DNA of 64,000 bases from JAGQZY01 sp964588335 (GTDB lineage: Bacteria > Bdellovibrionota > Bdellovibrionia > Bdellovibrionales > JAGQZY01). Location of the stretch: NCBI GenBank assembly GCA_964588335.1, contig CAZPOV010000016.1, positions 1 through 64,000 on the forward strand, read 5' to 3'. Below, piece by piece: positions 15,405 to 23,523 of the stretch. A program made the translations under genes and the position numbers. Numbering within the stretch: the stretch's first letter is position 1; each line of letters starts with the position of its first letter. The notes below the pieces were generated by a model. The model saw only the letters and a program-made list of their open reading frames with translations, was not told the DNA's origin and made no database searches.

Positions 15405-16721
15405 ATGAGTCAATCCGAGTTTCGTACACAGCAGCAGTCGTCCCACTCCCCGATCGGAAATGGTCTTCCAGAGTCTTTAGAAAAGAACCTAAGAATTCTT
15501 GCTGAAGCCGCAAAGTATGATGCCTCGTGCTCAAGCAGTGGCGGTTCAAGAAAACGGAACCGTCGGGGCATGGGAAACTCAGAAGGTATGGGAATATGCC
15601 ATTCTTATGCGCCTGACGGACGCTGTATTAGCTTATTAAAAATTTTGCTCACCAATGTCTGTATTTACGACTGCAAATTTTGTGTCAATCGCATCTCCAG
15701 CGATGTTCCGCGTGCTTCGTTTTTGCCAGAAGAGGTGGTGACACTGACTCTTGAATTTTACCGACGCAATTATATTGAAGGACTTTTTTTAAGTTCCGGG
15801 ATCGTTAAAAGTCCTGATGCCACCATGGAATCTCTTATTCGAGTTGCGAAAACGTTGCGACAGAAACATCATTTTAACGGCTATATTCATTTGAAACTGG
15901 TGGCCGGTGCTTCCGATGAACTGATTCATGAGGCAGGCTTATGGGCCGATCGTGTCAGCGCCAACATCGAAATGGCGAAACAAGAGGACTTGGATCTTTT
16001 GGCTCCCGGCAAAACCATGACCGATGCCACCGATTCGATGCAGGGAATCCAAGAGAAATCTCAGCAGTACACTCGTGATCGGCGTTTTATAAAAAGCACT
16101 CCTGTTTTTGCCCCTGCCGGCCAGACCACCCAAATGGTGATTGGAGCCACGCAAAGTCCCGATCTTACGATCCTGTCTTCGTCTGAAAATCTTTATCAAA
16201 AGTTTTCTTTACGTCGCGTTTACTATTCCGCCTACAGCCCGATTCCCCGGGCGGACAGTCTTTTACCAACCTCTCGTCCGTCTCTGGTGAGAGAGAATCG
16301 TCTTTATCAAGCCGATTGGCTTTTGCGTTTTTATGGCTTTAAATCTGAAGAGCTTTTGTCTATCGACAAGCCGAATCTTGATTTGGATATTGATCCGAAA
16401 ACAGCCTGGGCGCTCAGTCATCGTCATTTCTTTCCCGTTGATATCAATCGCGCCGATAAAGAAACTCTGCTGCGAGTACCAGGCTTGGGGGCAAAAACAG
16501 TTCAACGCATTCTGCAACTCAGACGCTTTAAAGCCATTCGTCTTTTAGACTTACAGAAAATGCATGCTGTCTTTAAGCGCGCTAAATATTTTGTAGTGAC
16601 CGCGGACTACAACCCCCACTTGCAGTGGCTGGACCGCTTGCAATTAGAAACGTTTTTAAAACCGAAGCAACTTCAATTGTCGCTGTTTGATGGCATGACA
16701 TCCTCGCTTTCGACAGGTTGA
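15405..16721 (+). CDS. Radical-SAM protein paired with UdgX (putative DNA repair)
   Basis: A 438-aa radical-SAM enzyme with the [4Fe-4S] triad CIYDCKFC (C86, C90, C93) and extra cysteines nearby. The C-terminus carries a helix-hairpin-helix DNA-binding motif, INRADKETLLRVPGLGAKTV (about 347-366), unusual for radical-SAM enzymes and typical of the family annotated as putative DNA modification/repair radical-SAM protein, which travels with UdgX. The reaction is unknown; radical chemistry on damaged DNA is inference. The stop codon overlaps the UdgX start (TGATG), so the two are translationally coupled. The ATG at 15405 is used; a GTG directly before it (15402) is also possible. The Shine-Dalgarno sequence is weak. 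Confidence 0.85.
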   Translation: MSQSEFRTQQQSSHSPIGNGLPESLEKNLRILAEAAKYDASCSSSGGSRKRNRRGMGNSEGMGICHSYAPDGRCISLLKILLTNVCIYDCKFCVNRISSDVPRASFLPEEVVTLTLEFYRRNYIEGLFLSSGIVKSPDATMESLIRVAKTLRQKHHFNGYIHLKLVAGASDELIHEAGLWADRVSANIEMAKQEDLDLLAPGKTMTDATDSMQGIQEKSQQYTRDRRFIKSTPVFAPAGQTTQMVIGATQSPDLTILSSSENLYQKFSLRRVYYSAYSPIPRADSLLPTSRPSLVRENRLYQADWLLRFYGFKSEELLSIDKPNLDLDIDPKTAWALSHRHFFPVDINRADKETLLRVPGLGAKTVQRILQLRRFKAIRLLDLQKMHAVFKRAKYFVVTADYNPHLQWLDRLQLETFLKPKQLQLSLFDGMTSSLSTG

Positions 16722-18148
16722 TGGTCATGGTTTCGGTTCAATTTGAGCAAAATTTCGCGAGTTGGCGACTTCAAGCCCGCGAGTTGCTGAAACAAGCGAT
16801 TCCACCCAGCGAGGTGGACTGGGACCAGTCGCAAGAGAATTTACTTTTTGATGAATCCCATTGTCCTTCAGTTTCAAAAATCAAACCGAAAGGCCCCATA
16901 GTCGTCCCACCGGCGTTTTTGAAACTGGCTGAAACAGTGAGCTGTGCGCGAGTTGAGGAACGGTGGGACTTGCTGTATCGCCTCTTGTTTCGATTGGTTT
17001 ACGAAAACAAAAACCTTCTTAGTATCAACATTGATCCTGATGTTGCCAAAGCTTTGCGATTGCAAAAATCCATTTCAAGAGATGTCCACAAAATGCATGC
17101 TTTTGTCCGCTTTAAAAAAGTCGAGACAGATCTTGGTGAAACTTACGTGGCCTGGCACCAACCGGAGCATCTTACTTTAAGAATGGGTGCGCCTTTTTTT
17201 GTGCGACGCTTTGGGGATCGCCCCTGGTCGATTTTCACCCCCGATGAATCGGCTCACTGGGATTTGAAAAAATTAAACTTTTCAGAAGGACTTCCAAAAC
17301 ATCAATTCAATGTGGAGGACGATTTTGATAAGGTTTGGAAAACTTACTATCGCTCGATTTACAACCCCGCACGCATCAATTTGAAAGCCATGAAACAGGA
17401 AATGGCTCCCAAGTACTGGGCGGCGATGCCCGAATCGGAAGAGATTTATAAACTGGTCCGTGAAAATCATCATCGCTTAGAACAGATGTCAGATTCCGCT
17501 TTTAAGGAGATTCAAATCCCGCCCAACCTATCGATGACAGAGGTTGAGAAAATGGCAAGCCAATGCACGGCCTGTCCACTTTATAAGAAGTCCACCCAAC
17601 TGGTTTGGGGAGAAGGGAGTTTGACAGCGAACTTGATGATTGTCGGCGAGCAGCCAGGGGATCAGGAAGACTTGTTAGGACGCCCCTTTCAAGGCCCCGC
17701 CGGAAGAGTCCTGAACGAGTGCTTACAAGCGGCCGGGATTCAACGTCAGAACATTTACCTGACCAACGCCGTCAAACATTTTAAATGGCGGCCTGACAAA
17801 AACAAGAAAAAGAGGTTGCATCAGCGCCCGAGCGGACCCGAGATGGGTGCCTGCAAAACTTGGCTTGAAGCTGAAATCAAACGGATCAAGCCTAAAGTCA
17901 TCCTGGCTTTGGGAAGAACAGCAGCCACCGCGGTTTTAGGACGAGCCCCTCGAATTTCTGAAGATCGGCAAAGACTCTATTCGTCATCGGTCTACAATTC
18001 GCTGATTAAGGTATCGTGGCATCCGTCTGCAATCTTACGTCAAACGTCCGATGATTCAGCTGCTCATATCAAACAACAATTGATTTTTGACCTTAAGAAA
18101 AGTTTAGAAGCTATTCAGGACAAAGATTGCGCAGTGAGAACTTTTTGA
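16721..18148 (+). CDS. UdgX-type uracil-DNA glycosylase with N-terminal DUF4130 domain
   Basis: A 475-aa protein. Residues 60-250 match the DUF4130 domain linked to the radical-SAM partner (VHKMHAFVRFKKVET, EHLTLRMGAPFFVRRFGDRPW, YYRSIYNPARINLKAM). Residues 275-465 are a family-4-like uracil glycosylase: CTACPLY cysteines for an iron-sulphur cluster, motif A GEQPGDQED (309-317), LTNAVKHFKW, then the UdgX-specific insert KKKRLHQRP with H367, and motif B WHPSAILR. In studied UdgX proteins this His captures the abasic site covalently after uracil removal, so the enzyme ends bound to DNA. Both signature loops are intact. The start ATG overlaps the upstream stop by one base. Confidence 0.9.
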   Translation: MVMVSVQFEQNFASWRLQARELLKQAIPPSEVDWDQSQENLLFDESHCPSVSKIKPKGPIVVPPAFLKLAETVSCARVEERWDLLYRLLFRLVYENKNLLSINIDPDVAKALRLQKSISRDVHKMHAFVRFKKVETDLGETYVAWHQPEHLTLRMGAPFFVRRFGDRPWSIFTPDESAHWDLKKLNFSEGLPKHQFNVEDDFDKVWKTYYRSIYNPARINLKAMKQEMAPKYWAAMPESEEIYKLVRENHHRLEQMSDSAFKEIQIPPNLSMTEVEKMASQCTACPLYKKSTQLVWGEGSLTANLMIVGEQPGDQEDLLGRPFQGPAGRVLNECLQAAGIQRQNIYLTNAVKHFKWRPDKNKKKRLHQRPSGPEMGACKTWLEAEIKRIKPKVILALGRTAATAVLGRAPRISEDRQRLYSSSVYNSLIKVSWHPSAILRQTSDDSAAHIKQQLIFDLKKSLEAIQDKDCAVRTF

Positions 18149-18539
18149 TTGTGGTTTGTGATTGGCAACCGATTTGCGGTTGGCTGATTCCCAATTCCAA
18201 TTGCTTTTCAAAATTGGCGTGATCGGCCATTTTTGTTTTTAAAGCCACGGCCGAGCCTTGAGTGTTCACTTTCACGGAGTCGGGGCTCAAATCACACACC
18301 GAAAAAGAATCTCGCACCGACCACTGCAAAGGGTTTTCCGAAACGTTATTGCAACGAACCCGCAGTTCCACCTGATAGGGCTGGCCGTGCAAATGGCCCG
18401 CCTCACGCACCACCACCGCGGCCGCATCTCCAGTCTCGTCTTGCAGGTTCTTTAAGACCCGATACTCCTGATCGCTGGCCTCCGCTAAAGCACTGGGTAA
18501 GTAAAAGCAAAGAAAAAAGATTATGAGACGACGACTCAT
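18111..18539 (-). CDS. Secreted hypothetical protein, 142 aa
   Basis: Not recognised. A signal peptide (MSRRLIIFFLCFYLPSALA) leads a 123-residue mature domain that looks beta-rich, with cysteines at VRCNN, SVCDL, IGCQS and NLCPE that could pair. The ATG at 18539 overlaps the stop of the upstream M15/extensin-like lipoprotein gene by four bases (ATGA), so the two are co-expressed and may act together in the periplasm. Its 3' end overlaps the UdgX gene by 38 bp on the opposite strand. The in-frame extension up to 18683 lies within the upstream gene and is not used. Confidence 0.7.
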   Translation of the reverse strand: MSRRLIIFFLCFYLPSALAEASDQEYRVLKNLQDETGDAAAVVVREAGHLHGQPYQVELRVRCNNVSENPLQWSVRDSFSVCDLSPDSVKVNTQGSAVALKTKMADHANFEKQLELGISQPQIGCQSQTTIKKFSLRNLCPE

Positions 18540-19318
18540 GAATTCCCCGCACACAGTGGATAGGTTAAGTGAAGATGATCGTTGTGAAGAGAGTTGCCTC
18601 CCATTTGCGAGGCCTGATGCCCCACGGAGCCTCGGTATTCGCGATCGCCCGGACCACAACTGGTGGGAAGAGCCTGCTGCCAACAGGCTCTAAAACTGTC
18701 ATAGAAAATGGCTTGCTCATCTTTGTAATCGCGCAACAGGGTTGAGACTTTAAATCTTTGTCCGTCTTTGTCGTAAAGATTAAAGTTCACAATATCCCAA
18801 GCGCGGGCATAAGCATGATGGCTGAGACTTGACGAGTTTCGCGCATTGCGATCATTATACGTTCCCAAATGTCTGACGAATACGCGGTGAGGCTCAGGAA
18901 GCCCGGCCTCTGCGGCTGACAAATGCACGCAATCAAAAAAGGCATCGTTCAAGCGATCTGCAAAACTGGGATGAAAAAAGGCGCGACCACACTGACTGTC
19001 ACTATTGTAACCGCCCTGCGAGGATTTCCCCGACACACAACCGTCCCAGCGCACGGCTGGACCACGAGCTAGTTCGAAAAGAGGATCATCAATATGAAAA
19101 GTATTTTTTAAGCTCACTTGCACGGGAGGCGGAGTCATTTCATCTTCTGGAAGCGGAACATCCACTTCTTCTTCATCCTCGGGAGCCTGGAAATCATCGG
19201 GAATGTTGACGTCTGCAAAACTAGACTGAGCACCTAAATTGTCCAAATTGGAACTGTAACCTCCGCAGGCTGCCAGATTGAAAATAAGAAAAACAAGAAG
19301 AAAAAATCTTAAGAGCAT
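18536..19318 (-). CDS. Lipoprotein with extensin-like / M15 peptidase-like domain
   Basis: A type II signal sequence ends in LAAC (FFLLVFLIFNLAACGG), so the protein is lipidated. An acidic Pro-rich linker (EDEEEVDVPLPEDE) leads to a C-terminal domain of about 180 residues. Its pattern SSLSHHAYARAWDIVNF and the final NDHLHLTYP give the His-Asp...HLH metal ligands seen in extensin-like and D-Ala-D-Ala carboxypeptidase (M15) folds, which act on peptidoglycan. A peptidoglycan peptidase in the periplasm is the best guess. The ATG at 19318 fits signal length; a TTG at 19345 adds nine residues. It is coupled to the next gene by an ATGA overlap. Confidence 0.72.
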   Translation of the reverse strand: MLLRFFLLVFLIFNLAACGGYSSNLDNLGAQSSFADVNIPDDFQAPEDEEEVDVPLPEDEMTPPPVQVSLKNTFHIDDPLFELARGPAVRWDGCVSGKSSQGGYNSDSQCGRAFFHPSFADRLNDAFFDCVHLSAAEAGLPEPHRVFVRHLGTYNDRNARNSSSLSHHAYARAWDIVNFNLYDKDGQRFKVSTLLRDYKDEQAIFYDSFRACWQQALPTSCGPGDREYRGSVGHQASQMGGNSLHNDHLHLTYPLCAGNS

Positions 19319-19588
19319 CAACAATGGATTCGGCACCACAAGCAAATTCTATAGCCCTGGAACTGTGGCAACGCCAATCCTGTGGTGAATCTCCCACTGC
19401 TTGCTGATGAACCGAATATTTTTTCGCAAAGGTCCAGTTCGTAAAAAAGTGTGACAATTCTTTCGACAATAGCCAGTGGAGCCAATGGCGTTGGCATTTG
19501 TCTCGAATTAAAACAATTAGGGAGGAATATTTCGAACCTCATTAAAACTTGCTATAATAAAGATAAGGTCCGTAATCTGGGGGGATCA

Positions 19589-20936
19589 TTGGCAAGACGA
19601 ATGTTTTTAGCAACATTGCTTATTAGCATGGCCGCAGTGGCTTTGGTTTTCCAAAACTGTGCCAATCCTGCGCCCTATGACACGGGCCAATCTTCAAGTA
19701 ACAACTCACCGACAACACAACCTGGAGACACAACACCCCGTCTTCTGCGTGGTGAAGACGATGATGACTTCACTCCACCCGACCTTTCAAAACCTTTGCA
19801 TTCTATTGTCCAAGACAGCAGCACCATAGCCGACGAACGCGCCTGGGGGTTGGTACAGACCTCTGATGGGGGCTTTATCACCGCTGGTCGAGTGAAAGAT
19901 GATCCGCAAGACAATGTTGGCCTGGATGTTCTTTTCAAAAAATTTGATAAAGATGGTGTTCTTGTTTATTCACGACGCATCGGTGATGGATACGAAAACC
20001 AATCCTACAAAGCCTTAGAACTTCCCGACACCTATGTTGTGGCCGGACTCACCCGCACCATTGTCGAAGAGGGAGAGGGGCGCGCTTCCGACGTTCTATT
20101 GGTACGGATCAATAAAGATGATGGCGATGTCATCGAAACCTTTCGTTATGGAACGACCGATATCGAAGCTCTTCACGATTTGATTTATACCCGCGATGCC
20201 AACGGCGATGTTTTGGTCGGTGTTGGTTACCATTTGAATCGCAGCAATGGTATCAAAACCGCGTTGGCTGTGAAGTTTGATACCAGTTTTAACATCNNNN
20301 NNNNNNNNNNNNNNNNNNNNNNNNNNNNNNNNNNNNNNNNNNNNNNNNNNNNNNNNNNNNNNNNNNNNNNNNNNNNNNNNNNNNNNNNNNNNNNNNGACG
20401 GCGCGATTCATCGCTTCAATCCGAATCTCACTCACCTCTCCACTCAAATCGTCGGTCGCAACGGCAGCCTTGAGAGATTTATGGACCTGAACACCCATCC
20501 TGACGGCAGCCTGGTTTTAGCCGGTACCTCGAACGCTCGTGGTAATACCGACAATTGGATTGTTAAAGTTCAGGATCCCACAAAGAACGTTGTTGATTTT
20601 TCCCATTTGTATGGAACCAACGCTGGTGACACCAATCAGTTTCACTCCATGGTTATGCGTCGAGACTATGGCTACGCTTTGATTGTTAACAACAACAATC
20701 CACAACGCAATGGAACTCTCAACCCTTCCCTTCTCTTGTTGAATCAGTTTGGTGAGATTCCTTTAGGATGCAGTCCCAATATCCCCAATCCTCCGATGAT
20801 GACGGCGGCTCCCAACAACACTTTTGCATGGCAGAACTATCCCATGACCAGTGCCAATGTTCCGTTGGACGTGCAAGTGATTGATTTCAGCGCCCAGTCT
20901 GACGACCCCACCCAAAGCAATCTTTGCGTCAATTAA
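19589..20936 (+). CDS. Large exported protein with repeat-like beta structure, interrupted by a gap
   Basis: The 5' part (19589-20296) and 3' part (20397-20936) belong to one gene split by 100 Ns; the frames differ by one, so the true gap length is unknown. The start has a basic tip (ARR), a hydrophobic core and VFQNCAN, a lipobox variant in which Cys would be lipidated. Both halves hold similar units of the type DGGFITAGRVKDD...DVLFKKFDKDGVLVYSRRIG and DGSLVLAGTSNARGNTDNWIVKVQD, spaced like beta-propeller or Delta-60-type repeats. Likely a cell-surface lipoprotein. The start is TTG at 19589 behind GGGGGGA, or ATG at 19601. Function unknown. Confidence 0.65.
20297..20396. other. Assembly gap of 100 Ns
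   Basis: Exactly 100 undetermined bases, the standard placeholder for a scaffold gap of unknown size. It interrupts a gene with internal repeats, which may be why assembly failed. Confidence 1.
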
Positions 20937-22434
20937 GGGGATTATTAAAAATTTGAGCGTAGGTTTTGTAGCTTCCGTCGCCTTGGCGCTGATAGATATC
21001 GGACATTTGAATATCTTTTGGATATTGACGTCCCATGGCTCCGATCAACGCCCGCGCCACTTTGATGGTTTCTCGGTGATAGCTGGCGACTCGATGAGAT
21101 TTGTATTTCACATCCAAGCCCGCCATCAAACCAGGATCGTTGGTGGTGATTCCCACCGGGCAATGGTTGGTATGACAACGCAAGGCCTGAATACACCCCA
21201 ACGCCAGCATCATGCCACGAGCACTGTTCACCATATCGGCTCCTAAGGCAAAATTTCGGATCATGTGAAAGGCTGTCAGTGATTTACCAGCCGCAATCAC
21301 TTTGACTTGGCCCCGTAAATTATGTTGAGACACCAAAGTCGAAACCGCTAACAAACCATCGCGAAGAGGCATACCCACAGCATTGGTGAATTCCAATGGT
21401 GCGGCTCCGGTGCCACCCTCGGCGCCATCGACAGTGATGAAATCAGGAATGATGCCCGTCTTGTCCATTTGTTTAAAAACTTCGGCAATTTCTTTTTTAT
21501 CACCGACGCAAAGTTTGAAGCCAACCGGTTTACCGCCACAAAGTTCACGCAAACGTTGCAAAAATTGCAACAGACCGGCGGCGTCTTTAAATTCAGTGTG
21601 CCCCGCCGGAGAGATAACGTCTTTACCCTGAGGAACGCCTCGGATTTCAGCGATCTCTGCTGTCACTTTCGCCGCTGGCAGCATTCCACCCTTGCCGGGT
21701 TTGGCCCCTTGCGAGAGCTTCAGCTCAACCATTTTGACGGCGTCTTGTGAGGCCTTTTTTTGAAAAAGATCCGCATCAAAGCCTCCCTTCTCGGTTCGAC
21801 AACCAAAATACCCGGTACCAATTTGCCAAACCAAATCACCGCCTTTGAGGTGATAAGGTGAAATTCCACCTTCGCCCGTGTTGTGATAAAAATTTCCTTC
21901 GGCCGCCCCCAAATTCAAAGCCTCAACGGCATTTTTGCTCAGAGAGCCATAGCTCATTGCCGAAATATTTAAGATCGAGGCATTGTAGGGCTGCTTGCAT
22001 TGTTCGGATCCGACAATCACGCGATCCGAGTCTTCAACCGATTCCACTGGAAACATGGAATGGCAAATCCAATCCTGCCCCTCTTCATAAAGATCATCCT
22101 GAGTTCCAAAGGGAACAACTTGAGCTTCGTTTTTAGCGCGCTGATAGACCACCGACCGATCATTGCGGTCAATGGGCCGACCATCGGTGTTGGATTCGAC
22201 AAAGTACTGTTGGATTTCTGGGCGAATGGCTTCAAACATGTATCGAAAATTTCCAATCAACGGAAAATTTCGCCGAACCGCGTGTTTGGTTTGTAAAATG
22301 TCATTGAACCCAATAACGATAAGGATAGCCACCACAATCGCCACACCCATGGGAACATGAGCAAGGTTATAATACTCAAGGCCAAGAAGGCCGGCCACCA
22401 CGACAATTGAAACCAAATAGAAAACTTTTCTCAC
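20929..22434 (-). CDS. FMN-binding glutamate-synthase-family protein
   Basis: A 501-aa protein with one or two membrane segments at the N-terminus (about 5-22 and 29-45) followed by a glutamate synthase alpha-subunit domain 2-like barrel. Visible motifs are ISAMSYGSLSKNAVEALN, GEGGISPYH, the FMN-site region DFITVDGAEGGTGAAPLEF, and the 3Fe-4S motif CIQALRCHTNHCPVGI. The glutaminase domain of true glutamate synthase is absent, as in the stand-alone family whose exact reaction is not settled. Membrane anchoring suggests a redox role at the inner membrane. Its end overlaps the convergent lipoprotein gene by 8 bp. Confidence 0.88.
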   Translation of the reverse strand: MRKVFYLVSIVVVAGLLGLEYYNLAHVPMGVAIVVAILIVIGFNDILQTKHAVRRNFPLIGNFRYMFEAIRPEIQQYFVESNTDGRPIDRNDRSVVYQRAKNEAQVVPFGTQDDLYEEGQDWICHSMFPVESVEDSDRVIVGSEQCKQPYNASILNISAMSYGSLSKNAVEALNLGAAEGNFYHNTGEGGISPYHLKGGDLVWQIGTGYFGCRTEKGGFDADLFQKKASQDAVKMVELKLSQGAKPGKGGMLPAAKVTAEIAEIRGVPQGKDVISPAGHTEFKDAAGLLQFLQRLRELCGGKPVGFKLCVGDKKEIAEVFKQMDKTGIIPDFITVDGAEGGTGAAPLEFTNAVGMPLRDGLLAVSTLVSQHNLRGQVKVIAAGKSLTAFHMIRNFALGADMVNSARGMMLALGCIQALRCHTNHCPVGITTNDPGLMAGLDVKYKSHRVASYHRETIKVARALIGAMGRQYPKDIQMSDIYQRQGDGSYKTYAQIFNNPLN

Positions 22435-22529
22435 GCCAACCTCTTCGAAAGTGCTGTTACACTGCTATTTTCTCTGATAAATAAGACGCAGACTATCTCG
22501 CAGTGCAATAGGTTTCAAGCAGGTGACGT

Positions 22530-23450
22530 GTGATTTTTTGGGACAATTTAAGCGATCGACACAAAGGTTTGATGGCGGCCTGCACCACAGCCGCAACATG
22601 GTCTCTGCTCGCCATTTTTCTTAAAATTGCCCTGAAGCACTCCGATTCTTACAGCATTGTCTGGTATCGGATGACGGTTTCAGCCTTGGCTCTTTTTATT
22701 TGGTTTGTTTACAGCCAGCAAAAAGCCAAGCTGATGGTTTTCAAAAGCCGTGATATCCGTTTGCTGATTGCCTCTCTTTGCCTCGGGTTTAACTATTTGG
22801 GATTTATGCAGGGAATTCATTATTCGAGCCCCGCTACCGCCCAGATTTTTATTCAGTTAGGCCCCTTGCTATTGGCTTTGGCCGGACTTTTTGTTTTTAA
22901 AGAAAAACTTTCAAAGTCCCAGAGGCTGGGACTTGTCGCCTGTGTTTTTGGCTTTTCCCTGTTTTTTAGCGATCGTGTCGGCCACCCGGCGCGCACCGAC
23001 ACCTTCTATTGGGGATTGGCTTGGGTGATCGGCGGCGCTATCACGTGGGCCGTGTTTGCCAGCCTTTTAAAAATTCTTTTGGGAAAATGGACCAGCAATC
23101 AGGTGAATATCTATGTCTACACAGTGGTGAGCCTTCTTTACATCCCCCTGGTCCATTGGCAAAGCTTGGCCGAAACCTCTTTGATCATCCATCTCCTGTT
23201 TGTGTTTTTAGGAATGAATACGATTTTAGCTTACGGCAGCCTGTCCGTGGCCCTTCGCTATCTGCCCGCCACTCAGGTGAGTCCGATTTTAACCATGAAT
23301 CCCTTGGTCACCTTGGCCATCATCGCTTTTATGGAATGGATGCAATGGACCATTATTCCTGCCGATCCGATCGGCTGGGTCGGATATCTGGGGGCGATTG
23401 TGGCCATTTTTGGTATTCGCTTTGTGTTAGCGAAAAAGCCCAAGACCTAG
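22530..23450 (+). CDS. EamA/DMT-superfamily transporter
   Basis: A 306-aa integral membrane protein with about ten hydrophobic helices in two similar halves of five, the architecture of paired EamA domains. WSLLAIFLKIALKHSD and WAVFASLLKILLGKWT occupy equivalent places in the two halves, and VSPILTMNPLVTLAIIAF in the last third is typical of the family. These transporters export metabolites or amino acids; the substrate cannot be read from the sequence. The GTG at 22530 follows AGGTGA; an ATG at 22572 is an alternative. Confidence 0.85.
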   Translation: MIFWDNLSDRHKGLMAACTTAATWSLLAIFLKIALKHSDSYSIVWYRMTVSALALFIWFVYSQQKAKLMVFKSRDIRLLIASLCLGFNYLGFMQGIHYSSPATAQIFIQLGPLLLALAGLFVFKEKLSKSQRLGLVACVFGFSLFFSDRVGHPARTDTFYWGLAWVIGGAITWAVFASLLKILLGKWTSNQVNIYVYTVVSLLYIPLVHWQSLAETSLIIHLLFVFLGMNTILAYGSLSVALRYLPATQVSPILTMNPLVTLAIIAFMEWMQWTIIPADPIGWVGYLGAIVAIFGIRFVLAKKPKT

Positions 23451-23523
23451 GTCCAGCATCACAAACAGCGAAAGGCTTGTGTCAGACTTTGACCTTAGCC
23501 ATGTTTACTTCGACAATATCAAA

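Noticed and set aside
19601..20936. Frameshift inside the lipoprotein gene
   Set aside because: The frame change coincides with 100 placeholder Ns of unknown true length, so it is an assembly effect and not evidence of a broken gene.
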